Shown one piece after another: positions 8,833 through 19,755 of a DNA stretch of 64,000 nucleotides. Location: positions 76,582,479 through 76,646,478 of the forward strand of contig CM033712.1 in the NCBI GenBank assembly GCA_019671005.1, read 5' to 3'. Numbering within the stretch: position 1 is the stretch's first letter; every line of letters begins with the position of its first letter. The translations under genes were made by a program, and so were the position numbers. The DNA comes from Hibiscus mutabilis. Taxonomy: Eukaryota > Streptophyta > Magnoliopsida > Malvales > Malvaceae. Below the pieces are notes generated by a model. The model worked only from the letters and a program-made list of their open reading frames with translations, was not told the origin of the DNA and searched no databases.

Positions 8833-11800
8833 TCATGCATCTCCTAAGGTGACTACTTCTTTGTTACGTTCTACATGGGCACCGTTGTAGTGCTTCAATC
8901 TTTGTCCATTAACCTTGAATTCATGTTCGTCAGTGATGGACTTGATTATCACGGCACCATGGGAGAATGGTTTGACAACTTCGAATGCTCCCGACCATCT
9001 TGATTTCAGCTTTCCCGGGAAATGTTTTAGCGGAGAATTGAATAAGAGAACTAGTTGCCCTGGCGTGAATTGCCGCGGCAATAGTTCTTGTCATGCCATT
9101 GCTTTGTTTTCTCATTGTAGATTCGTGCATTGTTATAGGCGAGTGCACGGAATTCTTCTATCTCGTTGAGGTCCAACAAACGCTTTTGTCCAGCACTTTC
9201 CCAATCCATATTCACGGTCTTGATTGCCCAATATGCCTTGTGTTCAATTTCCACCGGTAGATGGCATGTTTTGCCATAGATAAGTCGGAAGGGGGACATA
9301 CCTAAGGGTGTTTTGAATGCAGTGTGATATGCCCAAAGCGCGTCATCTAGTCTTAATGACCAATCTTTCCTAGAGGGATTTACAACTTTCTCGAGTATAA
9401 CCTTCAATTCCCGGTCAGAAATTTCTGCTTGCCCATTGGTTTGTGGGTGATATGCCGTGGCAATCTTGTGTGATACGCCGAAGCGTTGCAACATCTTGGC
9501 AATAAGTCTATTGTCAAAATGCTTGCCTTCGTCACTGATAATTGCTCTCGGCATCCCAAACCGTGTAAATATATTTTTCTGCAAGAATCGTTGCACGGTC
9601 TTGGAATCTTTGTCGGGAACTGCAGCTGCCTCAACCTATTTAGACACGTAGTCGACGACAAGTAGAATGTAGAGGTTGCCGAATGAAGATGGGAAAGGTC
9701 CCATAAAATCGATCATCGATACATCGAACAAATCCACCTTGATGATGTTTTGAAGCGACATCTCATGTCATCTAGAGATATTGGCCGTCCTCTGGCAACG
9801 ATCACATTGCTTGTAAAAGTCTTGGGCATCTTTGTACAATGTTGGCCAATACAAACCGGATTGCAAAACTTAGGCCGCGGTACGAGTTCCTCCAAAATGT
9901 CCTCCATAGGGTGAAGAATAGCATTGCCGGATTACATTCTGCTGCTCCTCTTCAGGGATACATCGGCGTATAACCTGATCTGCACATTGTTTAAACAAAA
10001 GAGGCTCATCCCAAAAGTAATGTTTAGCATCATGGCGGAACCGCTTCTTCCCTTGGTGAGTAAGACCATAAGGTAAAATACCACAAACAAGGAAATTAAC
10101 TAAATTCGCATACCAGGGTATTGCCGAGGCATGTGCTGCCATGGCGACTGCTCCCAAAATTATCGAGGCGTGCACGACAAGGGCTACCGAGGCGTCGAGG
10201 GTTACCGAGGCATGCACATCCATGGTTGCCAAGGCATGCACGTCAAGGGCTACCGAGGCGTCGAGGGTTGTAGAGGCATGCGCTTCCATGGTTACCGAGG
10301 CGTGTACGTCAAGGGCTACCGATGCGTCGAGAGTTGCCGAGGCGTCCGTGTCCATGGTTGTCGAGGCATGCGCGTCAAAAGCTGTTGCAGCGTCGAGGGT
10401 TGTCGAGGCGTGAGCGTCCATGGTTGCCGAGGCGTGCGCGTCAAAAGTTGTTGCTGCGTCGAGGGTTACCGAGGCATGCGCACCCATGGTTGCCGAGGCA
10501 ACTAAAAGTTACTCATCCGGTAATGCATCGCATATCTCTAAATCCGTGTCCTCCTCCCTATTGCGTTCTAAACGTGATAAGTGATCGGCCACTTGATTTT
10601 CTGTTCCTTTCCTGTCCTTAATTTCAATATCAAATTCTTGTAAAAGTAATATCCAACAAATCAAACGAGGTTTGGCATCCTTTTTAGCAAATAGATATTG
10701 GATTGCCGAATGGTTCGTATGAACAATTACCTTTGTACCAATCAAATAGGATCGGAATTTGTCAAATGCAAAAACTACAGCTAGTAACTCTTTCTCCATT
10801 GTTGTGTAATTCACTTGAGCACTATTAAGAGTTTTACTAGCGTAGTACATCATATGGAAGGTCTTACCTGTATGTTGGCCTAGGACTGCTCTCACCGCAA
10901 AATCACTTGCATCACACATGAGCTCGAAAGGTAGCGTCCGATCTGGTGGAACAACAATGGGTGTCGAGGCAAGCTTTTCCTTTAGGGTTTTGAATGCTTA
11001 GGTGCAAGAATCATCAAAATCGAAAACTTTATTCTGTTCAAGAAAATTGCACAAGGGTTTAGTGATTTTAGAAAAATTATGAATGAACCTCCTGTAAAAA
11101 CTTGTATGTCCAAGAAAGCTTCGAATTCCTTTAACCGAACTTGGTGGGGGTAATCTCTCGATCACGTCCACCTTGGCATTGTCTACTTCAATTCCCTTGG
11201 ATGAAATCTTGCAGTCGAGCACTATTCCTTCATCTACCATAAAATGGCACTTCTCCCAATTGAGGACTAAATCAGTTTCTTCACATCTTGCCAGCACCTT
11301 CTCTAAATTGCCAAGGCAGCTGTCAAAGTCATTACCAAAAATAGAAAAATCATCCATGAAGATCTCAAGGAAGTCTTCGACCATGTCTGAAAAGAGTGCC
11401 ATCATGCATCTTTGGAAGGTTGCCGGGGTGTTACACAATCCGAACGGCATCCTTCAGAAAGCATAAGTACCGTATGGGCATGTGAAGGTTGTCTTCTCTT
11501 GATCTTCTGGTGCTATGGAAATTTGATTGTAACCTGCATAACCATCAAGAAAACAATAAAAGGGTTTACCTGCAAGACGGTCAAGCATTTGATCAATAAA
11601 GGGTAATGGGAAGTGATTTTTCCTAGTGGCTTTGTTTAGCTTTCGATAATCCATACAAACCCTCCAACCGGTCACAGTACTGGTTGGAATGAGTTCATTG
11701 TTTTCATTACTTACCACCTTTATACCCACCTTTTTCGGTACACATTGTACCAGACTTACCCATGTACTATCAGAGATAGGGTATATAATGTCGGCGTCAA

Positions 11801-13040
11801 GCCAATTGATGATTTCTTTCATTACAACCCCTTTCATGGCGTGATTCAGTCTGCTCTGGGCCTCAATTGAAGGTTTGTGATCATCTTCCAACAATATCTT
11901 GTACATGCACACTACCGGGCTAATTCCCTTCAAGTCGGCAATTGTCCACCCTATTGCCTTCTTGTGTAGCATCAACATTTTGATCACCTTCTTTTCCTGC
12001 TCAAGTTGTAACTTAGAGGAAATAATTACAGGCAATGTATTATCGGTTCCTAAGTATGCATATTTTAGTTGCTCTGGCAACTGTTTCAACTCAAGAATCG
12101 GTGGTTGTTCAATAGAGGGCTTTTCGAGCTTACCTTCCTTACCTGAGTAATCCAGTGGTTCAAAGTATGTACCTGGTTGATTGACTAGCCAATTTGCCTC
12201 TTCTTGTTGTTCCTCATCGACCGGTTCTTCATACTCCTCAGGTTCCTCTTGATCGGCAATGTAGTTGTCGAGGCAACTAAATTCCTCGTCGAAGTTAAAC
12301 TCTGCCGTGGCATGGAGAAGTTGGCATTCTTCTGGATCATCGGCATGCCTTAGTGTTTGGAACACATTTAGTTTAACTTGCTGGTCATTCACCCTCATTG
12401 TGAGTTCTCCCTTTTCAACATCGATCAAGGTTCTCCCTGTTTCTAAGAATGGTCTCCCGAGAATGATAGGTGCATGCTCATCTGCTTTACAATCCAAAAC
12501 AATAAAGTCAGCGGGAAAAATAAATTTATCAACTTTTACTAGTATGTCTTCAATTTTTTCCTCTGGATGCACATAAGATCTGTCGGCTAGCTGTAGCATA
12601 ACTGTTGTAGGTCTTGCCTTCCCGATTCCTAGTTTCTGGAAAACTGATTTAGGCATCATGTTTATGCTAGCCCCAAGGTCGCATAATGCTTTCCCGACAT
12701 AGTGGTTTCCAATGGAACAGGGTATTGTGAAACTTCCGGGATCCTTCAACTTGGGTGGCATACGATTGTGCAACATGGCCATGCATCCCTCTGTTGCGGC
12801 AACTGTTTCAAACTCTCCTAGCCTTGTTCTCTTGGACACAATGTCTTTAAGAAACTTGGCATAGTTCGACATTTGTTCAATTGCTTCCACCAATGGCAAG
12901 TTGATGTCGACTTGCTTTAGAATATCAAGAAACTTTTTGAATTGATATTCTTGCTTTTGTCGCTTCAACCTTTGTGGGAATGGTGGCGGAGGTCGGATAT
13001 CTTCGATCCTTTCATTGGTCTGGAATCTGATTGATGGCAT
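8833..13040 (-). pseudogene. pol: Athila-type pol: protease, reverse transcriptase, RNase H, integrase (inactivated)
   Basis: Runs in one minus-strand frame from 13040 to 9051, then shifts frame to finish at 8833. The first segment (528 codons) has the aspartic protease active site DLGAS (residues 121-125) and the RT start WRVCMDYRKLN (459-469). The next has RMPFGLC and the RT catalytic box FMDD, then RNase H (CDASDFAV, MEKELLA). One RNase H position that should be Asp reads Asn (HTNHSAIQYL). Integrase shows the zinc-binding pair QCDRC and the core IDFMGPF, ISDEGKHF and NGQAE; one zinc His is replaced (CYSSPYGG). In-frame stops occur at 11454, 10998, 10509 and 9870 and in the integrase part, and a frameshift is near 9085. 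A 5x22-residue repeat interrupts the linker (10158-10487). Confidence 0.92.
10158..10487 (-). repeat. Five-copy 66-bp in-frame array inside pol
   Basis: Exactly five 66-bp units (10158, 10224, 10290, 10356, 10422), each 25+17+24 bp and each containing GGTTGCCGAGGC-type modules. In the pol frame every unit encodes 22 residues of the pattern MDAHASTTLDA.. DAHAS. It sits between the end of RNase H (CDALPDE) and the start of the integrase region (IPWYANLV), where related elements have a short linker. Confidence 0.9.
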
Positions 13041-13051
13041 TGTTGGGACAA

Positions 13052-14592
13052 CTAGAGTTGCTGACGTATCATCAACTGGGTTGTCGGGGCATGCTTATCG
13101 CTGGTTGCCGAGGCATGCTTATCGTTGGTTGCCGAGGCATGCTTATCGTTGGTTGCCGCTGCAATTCCTGGTTCAGCATCTGAGGCTTTGCCACTGGGTT
13201 CGTCTTGATCTTTTTGTGGAGTTTTGTTTGATGAGCGGGCTTGAGCCTCTTTAAGTTGTTGGCCACTTCTAGTGGTGATCGCCTTACATTGCTCATGGCC
13301 AGTTCCTCTTGCGACTTCAGTATTGCTAGGTAAACCTCTTTGCGGTCTAGTATTCAGGTTTTGAGCAAATTGTCCGACTTGATCTTCCAATGATTTGATT
13401 GTCGCCTCTTGGTTTTACAATCTCATCTCAGTCCTGTTAATAAAAGCATCAGTTATTTTTATGAAGTTACTATTCTCAGCCATATAAGATTCAGTTTTCA
13501 ACATAAAAGCATTGAGAGAATTTTCCAAAGAACTAGATGTTGTCGGTTGTTGCTGCGGCAACTGTTTCCGTGGCATATTCTGCTGGAATCCAGATGCTTG
13601 TGCATTCTGATTGTTCTGGTTTAGAGCATTGTTGGGATTACTCCATGAAAAATTCGGGTGCTTCTTCCAAGCTGGATTGTATGTATTGGACATCACATTG
13701 TTGTTCCGGTTGTAATTCTCCACATAGAAGCTGGATTCCGGATTCTGCATACATTTAGAAGAATCATGGTTACCACCACATAACTCACAAAAAGAATCCA
13801 TTACCTTGACCTCATGTGTGTTGTTTGGTTTCTGCATGTTCTAGACCATCTTGGTTAAAGTGGCCAATTGTGCCGAAATTGAGTCTGATGATCCTAGTTC
13901 ATGTATTGTGGCTTGGCGTCTAACTCCTCATCTTCTAGTAGAGGGGAATTGATAATCATTCTTGGCAAGCCTGTTTAGAATTTGTATTGCTTCCTCTGAA
14001 GACTTATCTAGGAGTATGTCGTTTGCCGAGGCATCTAGCATCATCCTTGTTGTTGTATTCACGGCGTTGTAAAACATTGTTACTTGTGTCCACATTGGGA
14101 ATCCGTGTATGGGGCATTTGTGTAGAAGTTCTCTATATCGCTCCCAAGCCTCGTACATGGATTCATCATCTACCTGCCGAAAAGAAGTAATGTCGTTACG
14201 AAGCTTATCCATTTGAACGAGTTGCAAATCTCGAGGAAAGATTTCAGATGTTGCCGTGCATCTTCAGTTGCTGAGCCGCTAAATTGACCTATTGTGTTGA
14301 TCATATTAAACATCATCGGTTTCAACTCAAAGTGGTCGACTTCAATTTCAGGTATGACAACTCCTGGATTAAGTCCACCAAAAGCTTTTTCAAGATAGTC
14401 TCGAATAGTTCTGTTTCGTGCAAGAATCACTCCTCCTCCTGCTGGAATATCTTGATTCATATTGCCGTCTTGATTAGCCATTGCTACTCTTAACCTTCGT
14501 CTAAGTCTTTGTAAGGTTCGTTCAATTTCTGGATCAAAGGGATATTCTGGTGTAATCGGTCTCGCCCTGGTCATATACCAATGCAAAACCAA
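13052..14592 (-). pseudogene. gag: Athila-type gag (capsid and nucleocapsid), deleted and frameshifted
   Basis: Starts at 14592 or, more like the family, at the internal Met giving MTRARPITPEYPFDPEIERT. The capsid part 14170-14592 is followed, in another frame, by 13928-14227 (KLRNDITSFRQVDDESMYEA). Roughly 45 residues normally found between FLEICNSF and this block are missing. Nucleocapsid at 13415-13837 has the knuckle CELCGGNHDSSKC (C-x2-C-x3-H-x4-C). Then 13052-13390 contains KAITTRSGQQL, the usual lead-in to protease, and a 24-bp repeat array. Stops at 13928, 13850 and 13415 and a frameshift near 13060 separate it from pol. Confidence 0.85.
13079..13150 (-). repeat. 24-bp minisatellite at the gag/pol junction (3 units)
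   Basis: Three units of GGTTGCCGAGGCATGCTTATCGTT type start at 13079, 13103 and 13127, with a partial fourth. In the gag frame they encode NDKHASAT. The core GGTTGCCGAGGCATGC is the one used in the pol array. Confidence 0.85.
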
Positions 14593-14671
14593 ATTTTGTT
14601 AGCCCTTTGAATCTTAAACAAGAAAAATAAAAAGAAAGTGCAAGAAAATAAAAGCAAAGTTGCTATTGCCA

Positions 14672-14690
14672 ATCCCCGGCAACGGCCCCA
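14672..14690 (-). other. Primer binding site, tRNA-Asp(GTC) type
   Basis: Plus strand ATCCCCGGCAACGGCCCCA matches the 3' end of plant tRNA-Asp (ATCCCCGGCAACGGCGCCA) at all but one base. It lies 6 nt from the LTR end at 14697. tRNA-Asp priming is typical for Athila. Confidence 0.88.
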
Positions 14691-15665
14691 AAAACTTGTT
14701 GCACGTAATAAGTGTTCCGCAATTGTTCAAGTGTACACGTCGCAAGTTGTAGTATAAAAGATATCGTCTCCACGGGGATTGGTGCCAATTCAAGAATCTA
14801 GTCTCTTGCACTATAAAAAGTAAAAACACAAATAGAAGATTATAGGAGTTTAACTAATAACTAAACTAGAAAGCAATAAAGTAAAAGAATAGATGAGATC
14901 AAATGAGAGAAAATAGGCCAGGTTATCGTGAGTTGAGGTGTGATAGCCGATTGGATCGTATTGGTAAAAGAGTGCAAGGGCAACTCAGTTTCCGTGGAAA
15001 CTTGCATAGCGGGGTTGCCTTGGCTACTAATCAATGGTTGCCTGGGCGACTAGCTGGGTAACTACTTGGACGTCTGGGCAGCAACTTCAAGGTTCGGCAG
15101 AGCGTTCTTCAATGGTTTCTTCTTATCCCTAAGTCGAAACTCTAGCTACTTGTGCATGCCTTGATAATACATCCCTGCGTGAATCAAGGGTGAACAACAA
15201 CCAATCTTGCGCTCCTCTTAGCCGTTGAAATCCTTAACTTATTCCTAATCCGGATTAATCTTCACCATCAATAGATTGAATAAAGATCATATTCATTCGT
15301 TTCTTGAATCTAACTCTCCCGATATTAGATAAATAGATAAAGTTACGAGATCCTCTCCCAATTCACTCGCAAACAAGAATAAGAACCAAGAATGAATAAA
15401 CCTTGAATAGAAAAGTGCAAACTCTTATTACCTAAACAAAATCCAATAGTTTCTCACAACCACAAGACACAATAACCTTAGCCAAATAGATTTAGTTCAT
15501 GGCTAGGTTCCAAAGAAACACAAGATAAAGAATTCCTAGCATGAACCTAATTGAACAAGAAAGAAAAAGATGAAGGATGGAAGAAGCCTTCTTGTCGAGA
15601 TTTCCTCTTGAAGCTTGTCGAAAATTCTCTCTACTATCCCTCTTAGAGTTGACGGCATGGCCTCT

Positions 15666-15673
15666 AATTTATA
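15666..15673 (-). promoter_or_regulatory. TATA box of the Athila-type 5' LTR
   Basis: Minus strand TATAAATT following AGCCC, conserved in the other LTR (5335-5342). This is the likely start of the genomic RNA. Confidence 0.5.
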
Positions 15674-15916
15674 GGGCTATGTCAAAGTCCTTCTTTGAGG
15701 AGGAAGTTAAGTTCGAGTTAAATTATCTTTAAAGAATATAATTCTTTATTATAATTATATTCCTTCTAGAACTTCTCCTATCTTCTTGGAATTTAATTCT
15801 TCTTTAACCTCTTCATGGAAATCAAACTCCTTTAGAACTTAGCTTTGCTCCACGTTATCTTGGGCTTGTCTAGTCATCAATTTCGACTACCATATTACCT
15901 TATTCTTTGTCGACAA

Positions 15917-16048
15917 TTGCCCTGGCAAATGGCTTGGCGTCTCCTTCATGCATTGCCCTGGCAACTACCTCGGCATCTCCTTCATGCATTACCCTGGCAA
16001 CTAGCTCGGCATCTCCTTCATGCATTGCCCTGGCAACTAGCTTTAGCC
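15917..16048. repeat. 36-bp minisatellite in the 5' LTR (3.7 units)
   Basis: Units start at 15917, 15953, 15989 and 16025. They correspond one for one with those at 5586-5717 in the partner LTR, so the array predates the insertion. The TTGCC and GGCAA arms vary more than the rest of the unit. Confidence 0.85.
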
Positions 16049-16260
16049 TTGTTTTGGCAAGTGATTCTGCATATACACACAAAACACACCAAAGCAGCAT
16101 CTTTTCCCACAAAAACAACCAAGTTATGCAATCAAGCTCATCGATGGAAGGAAACATGGATTAATGCATGAATGACTAATTATGTAACTAATATGAGCCT
16201 AAGTCTAACAATAATATGAGTAAAAAGGGTAAGAAAAATAGTACTTTTGAACACTTATCA

Positions 16261-16265
16261 GTAGC
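16261..16265. repeat. Target-site duplication, right copy (GTAGC)
   Basis: Follows the LTR terminus ATCA and matches 4384-4388 exactly. Confidence 0.93.
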
Positions 16266-17481
16266 CTCAAGAGTCTATTTTTAACTAACAGAGGTGACAG
16301 CTCTAAATTTGTCATCGAGAATAACATCTTTGTCATCTTGTCACTCCATCTTGCATCATGCGCTTTAGCTTTCCTTTCCCCCTTTTTCCTTAAGCAAGGC
16401 TATCCTCATTTGAAGGCATCGCTATTATCAAGGCATGTTGCTTTTGTGGACTCTTTCGATACTGCTTCAGACCTTTTAAGCGGGTTCAGGATCGAGCTTC
16501 CCATGGAACAGTCGTGATTGCGATGGCTGCTAACGTTTCCTAATTTTGCCGATGTCAGCAACTTCGCCTCATCCATCCCTTCCATTACGGCAACCCGACC
16601 TTCTCCTAATTTCATAGTATCAGCCATGTCTGGAAAATTAATTTTTAGACCTGGACCCATCATCTCAAACTCTAACACCCTGATATCTAGGAGATGTTAA
16701 ACTTTACGCTTAAAACTTACACATCTCTCGATGGAATGCCCCTGAGTTTCAGCATGGTAATCGCAATGGTCTTTCTCACTAAACCAACACATATATGCAG
16801 GTGACAGGGCTTTGACAAAGCAAGGTGCCACCAATCGAGCGTGTAACAGCTTAGAATACAATTCTCGGTAAGTGAAAGGACTGGGATTGAACTAGACGTC
16901 CTTTGATTCTTCCTTCTTTTCTTGAGCCTTGAAAGCATGGTTAACCGACAGCAGATGAGGCCTTGGAATCAAAGGCTGATCATGTGATTGCAGGAATGAA
17001 AATTCAGAAGATAGTGTAGCCGACATCCTCATCCTCTCATTGCATATTGTACCTTTCTCATCTTGTGGCTTCGACTTATTCGGTTCTTCGTTTGCTGGCT
17101 AGGATAGGATTTTCAATAGAGAGTCTTTGGTCTTATCCCAACATTAACTTGATGGGGCATTCAGAAGCAGGGCGTGCTACCTCATACTAGTTAATAACGG
17201 CTTGGTCTTCATCAAACCACATATTCTCCAATACAAAGTCGTGGTCCCGATTCTTACTCTCCTCTTGCGAGAGGTCTTCCTTTACACTCCTTCCCTTGGT
17301 CATAGAGGTTATCATACTCCCTTAGTTCATCAATTTGCCCCATTGTTTCCTCTTGGAACTTTTTCACATAGGATATTGTTTCTTTCTGATTCCAAACCAA
17401 TTGTTCCTGAAGCTGTTCGAGCTTATCCATTCTAGCTACTAAACTATTCATTATTTTGAAGTCAAACTGGTCATAAGTCAT
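16266..17481 (-). pseudogene. Ogre/Tat-like gag fragments of element B
   Basis: On the minus strand 17254-17481 has a coiled-coil-like capsid lead (MDKLEQLQEQLVWNQKET). Near 16730-16850 a gag zinc motif is readable across frames: CDYHAETQGHSIERC (C-x2-H-x5-H-x4-C), preceded by PAYMCWFSEKDH. It continues in 16406-16678 (VLEFEMMGPGLKINFP) in the manner of Ogre gag. Stops and frame changes separate these pieces. Pol is not seen downstream because the Athila insertion and other debris lie there. Confidence 0.65.
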
Positions 17482-18682
17482 TCCCTCCTTACTTCTACTT
17501 TCTGAGGTGAATGTTTTCCTCGATTAGTGATGTACATGATGTAATGAATGTGCAGGAATGTATTATTTGAACAAAAATAATAGTGCGTTTCAAGACAATG
17601 CTATTATGAGAAGATGAATGAAAATCACTTGGTCAAAAATAATAACGCGTTACAAAATAATGCTACTATGAAAACATGAATGAATGTGTGCGATGTGTCG
17701 TATGCACCAAGAAATAGATGATTAAAGGTAATCAAACAAAAAGGTACAATTAAAATGCAAATAAGCATTGATTTTACGAACATTCTTATTAAGCAGCTTT
17801 TCACAACGAAGATCAAGTCCCGTTACAACGAGTAAAGAATAAGAGCTTCTACGTAGGGTACAACTAAAACTTGAGTTCCTTCTCTACCAATAACTGACTT
17901 GGACTTGTTCATCTTGTGATCGTAAACTTTAAGATTCTTTAATTCGTTATTAAAGACTCTTTCTCTTGTTATAAAGGTCTTAAATTTGAACTATTCTCAA
18001 ATCAACACTTCATGTGAAGAATGCTATGAATATGCACAAAAAGAATTGAACAAGACAAGAAAACAACGGTAAACGCAACACAAAATAATGCTACTATGGA
18101 TATATGAATCAATACAAAGAACGACACTGAGTTCCGCAATATCCTCGTTAAACGACTTACGTTAATGGGAACATTGGTTTGTTACCATGATCAAAGGGAA
18201 CCCACTACATATGTGGTCCTTAAGCTAGTATCTAGGTCGACGATTTTCTCCAAGATCCAAACAATCCCTTCTTCCTTTTTTTAGAAGCTTGGCAACATAT
18301 TTCGCTAGGAATTGTAACCTTGGGCAATCTCTTGTATCGAAGTTAAAAATTGTGCCAATTCTTGTTCTTGCCCCCAAGTGGTGTAAAGGGCAAATTATAG
18401 TTGCTCCAATGTATGCATTTGGTACACTTTACTTGTTCTTCGAAAAGGGTCCCGCCGAACTCGACCCTCGGGGTGTGCTGAAGCTAAGGCCAGAATTTCT
18501 TCCTACCTGAAATATTCTTTCTCGTTCTAATTCGAGACTTGATTGTCGACCCAAGATGGAAAAGTGCCCGGGAAACCTTCGAGCTTGCCCCAGAAAGCTT
18601 TGTTCTTTGAGTAGATGCGGTTCTCACTGATCTTCTTGCAAGGGTTTGAGACTCCTCAATTATCAAGGTCAAATCAAAGTCA
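17482..18682 (-). other. Element B sequence between ORF1 and gag
   Basis: Degraded retroelement interior. AT-rich, with repeated AATGCTACTATG-type phrases near 17580-18110. Short frames (18289-18510 plus, 18484-18672 minus) have no recognisable domain. Confidence 0.4.
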
Positions 18683-18889
18683 TCAATCGTGAAACAACCA
18701 TAGGTGGTAGTTCCAAAACACTACCACTGCTTGAAGTGGCGGTTGGTCGATCGGAACATCACGTGAATATGAGATGTCGATATACTTATCTTTGAAAACA
18801 CTTCTTACCTCGGAATCCCAATAATTCCACACTAACTTCCACTCGAACACATCATTAACTTTTAAGTTCATAAAGGTTTTGGCTGACAC
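18683..18889 (-). pseudogene. Ogre/Tat-type ORF1 fragment of element B
   Basis: The minus-strand product contains NLKVNDVFEWKLVWNYWDSE and RSVFKDKYIDI. This matches the conserved pattern of the extra ORF found between the LTR and gag of Ogre/Tat elements (W..VW..., VF.DKYGDI, FWDP). It ends early in a stop. The usual function is unknown. Position between the primer site (19734) and gag (17481) fits Ogre architecture. Confidence 0.6.
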
Positions 18890-19733
18890 TGTTGACTTGA
18901 ACCTCTGGTTGAAATATTGCCCCCGTCATGTAAATGCTCCCCTTCTGGCCATATTTGTATGTCGTATTCTTTTCATCATTGTTTCGAGACAAACATATCA
19001 TTAATCTAGTCTTTAATTTTAGACTATTTCTAACTCAATGTGCTCTTCATGATATGCAAAACAATAGGTAATAGGAGAGGAATAGACAACAAACAGAAGG
19101 TTGTTAGTCAAATGAGGAATAATGAATTGAAAGCAATAAAGAGTAAGCACAAGAAAATTAAGCATAAGGCAAGCACGTAAAGCAAGAGCCCTAACTGCAT
19201 GAATTCTAGTTCACTAAGGTTATCTGCATGGCTCTAATAGGGCGGGTTTCTTAAATTCTCATATATGGGCTCGGTTCTAATTGGGGTACCTGAACCTATC
19301 TTATCACCTACTAAGGCAACAAAAACCCCAATTCTGGCCCATTACAAGCTTACGAATTGGTTTCGATTCTAGGGAAAGCACGACCTAGTGATGTGGAGGG
19401 CTGCTCATGTGTCAAAAGACGTAGATTCCGGAAGTGAATTACCAACCCGTGGAGGGTAACTTACGTGGGTATGTGGCGTTTCACTCCCACTTAAGTGATG
19501 GAGCTCGGGTATAGAGCTTGATGATCATGATGCAACACATGTCGGTGATTCCTTAGAAATTAAATGAAAAATTAATTCGAAGACCCCCAATTATCAAAGC
19601 TCATACAATTGTAGTCACATTTTCAAGAAAGGGTCAACCTCACTAAAATCAATTAAAATTCCAACAATTTTCCATCATTAAAAACAAAAAATATTTTCTT
19701 GGCCTAACTCTCCTTTTGTTTTAAAACAAAATT
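18890..19733 (-). other. Element B 5' leader
   Basis: Untranslated leader of the minus-strand element, similar in wording to 1-503 (for example GCATGGCTCTAAT and TGATGGAGCTCGGGTATAGAGCTT). No coding sequence. Confidence 0.5.
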
Positions 19734-19752
19734 GGTCCCAGCGGAGTTGCCA
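19734..19752 (-). other. Degenerate tRNA-Arg primer site, element B
   Basis: Plus strand GGTCCCAGCGGAGTTGCCA corresponds to the site at 504-522 with several substitutions. It sits 3 nt from the LTR boundary at 19756. Confidence 0.65.
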
Positions 19753-19755
19753 TGC

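Larger units (their letters stand above)
4389..16260 (-). mobile_element. Athila-type Ty3/gypsy retrotransposon, complete but inactivated (11.9 kb)
   Basis: The order on the minus strand is 5' LTR (14697-16260), tRNA-Asp primer site (14672-14690), gag, pol (protease, RT, RNase H, integrase), third ORF (8258-6750), polypurine tract (5930-5940) and 3' LTR (4389-5929). The 5-bp duplication GTAGC at both ends shows that it arrived as one insertion and kept its ends. Long 1.55-kb LTRs, the tRNA-Asp primer, a DLGAS protease and an extra ORF downstream of integrase together indicate the Athila lineage. The coding parts contain several in-frame stops, at least three frameshifts and a gag deletion, so it cannot move on its own. 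Confidence 0.93.
14697..16260 (-). repeat. 5' LTR of the Athila-type element (1564 bp)
   Basis: Termini TGTTGCACG and ACTTATCA on the plus strand. It is 23 bp longer than the partner because of one extra GGTTGCCTTGGCTAC-containing module near 15015. It holds the dyad TTTCCGTGGAAA at 14989-15000, a 36-bp minisatellite at 15917-16048 and the TATA box at 15666-15673. Confidence 0.93.

Noticed and set aside
10131..10621. Cys/Gly-rich and Arg-rich frames on the plus strand
   Set aside because: Antisense reading of the 66-bp array inside pol; the minus-strand frame is the coding one.
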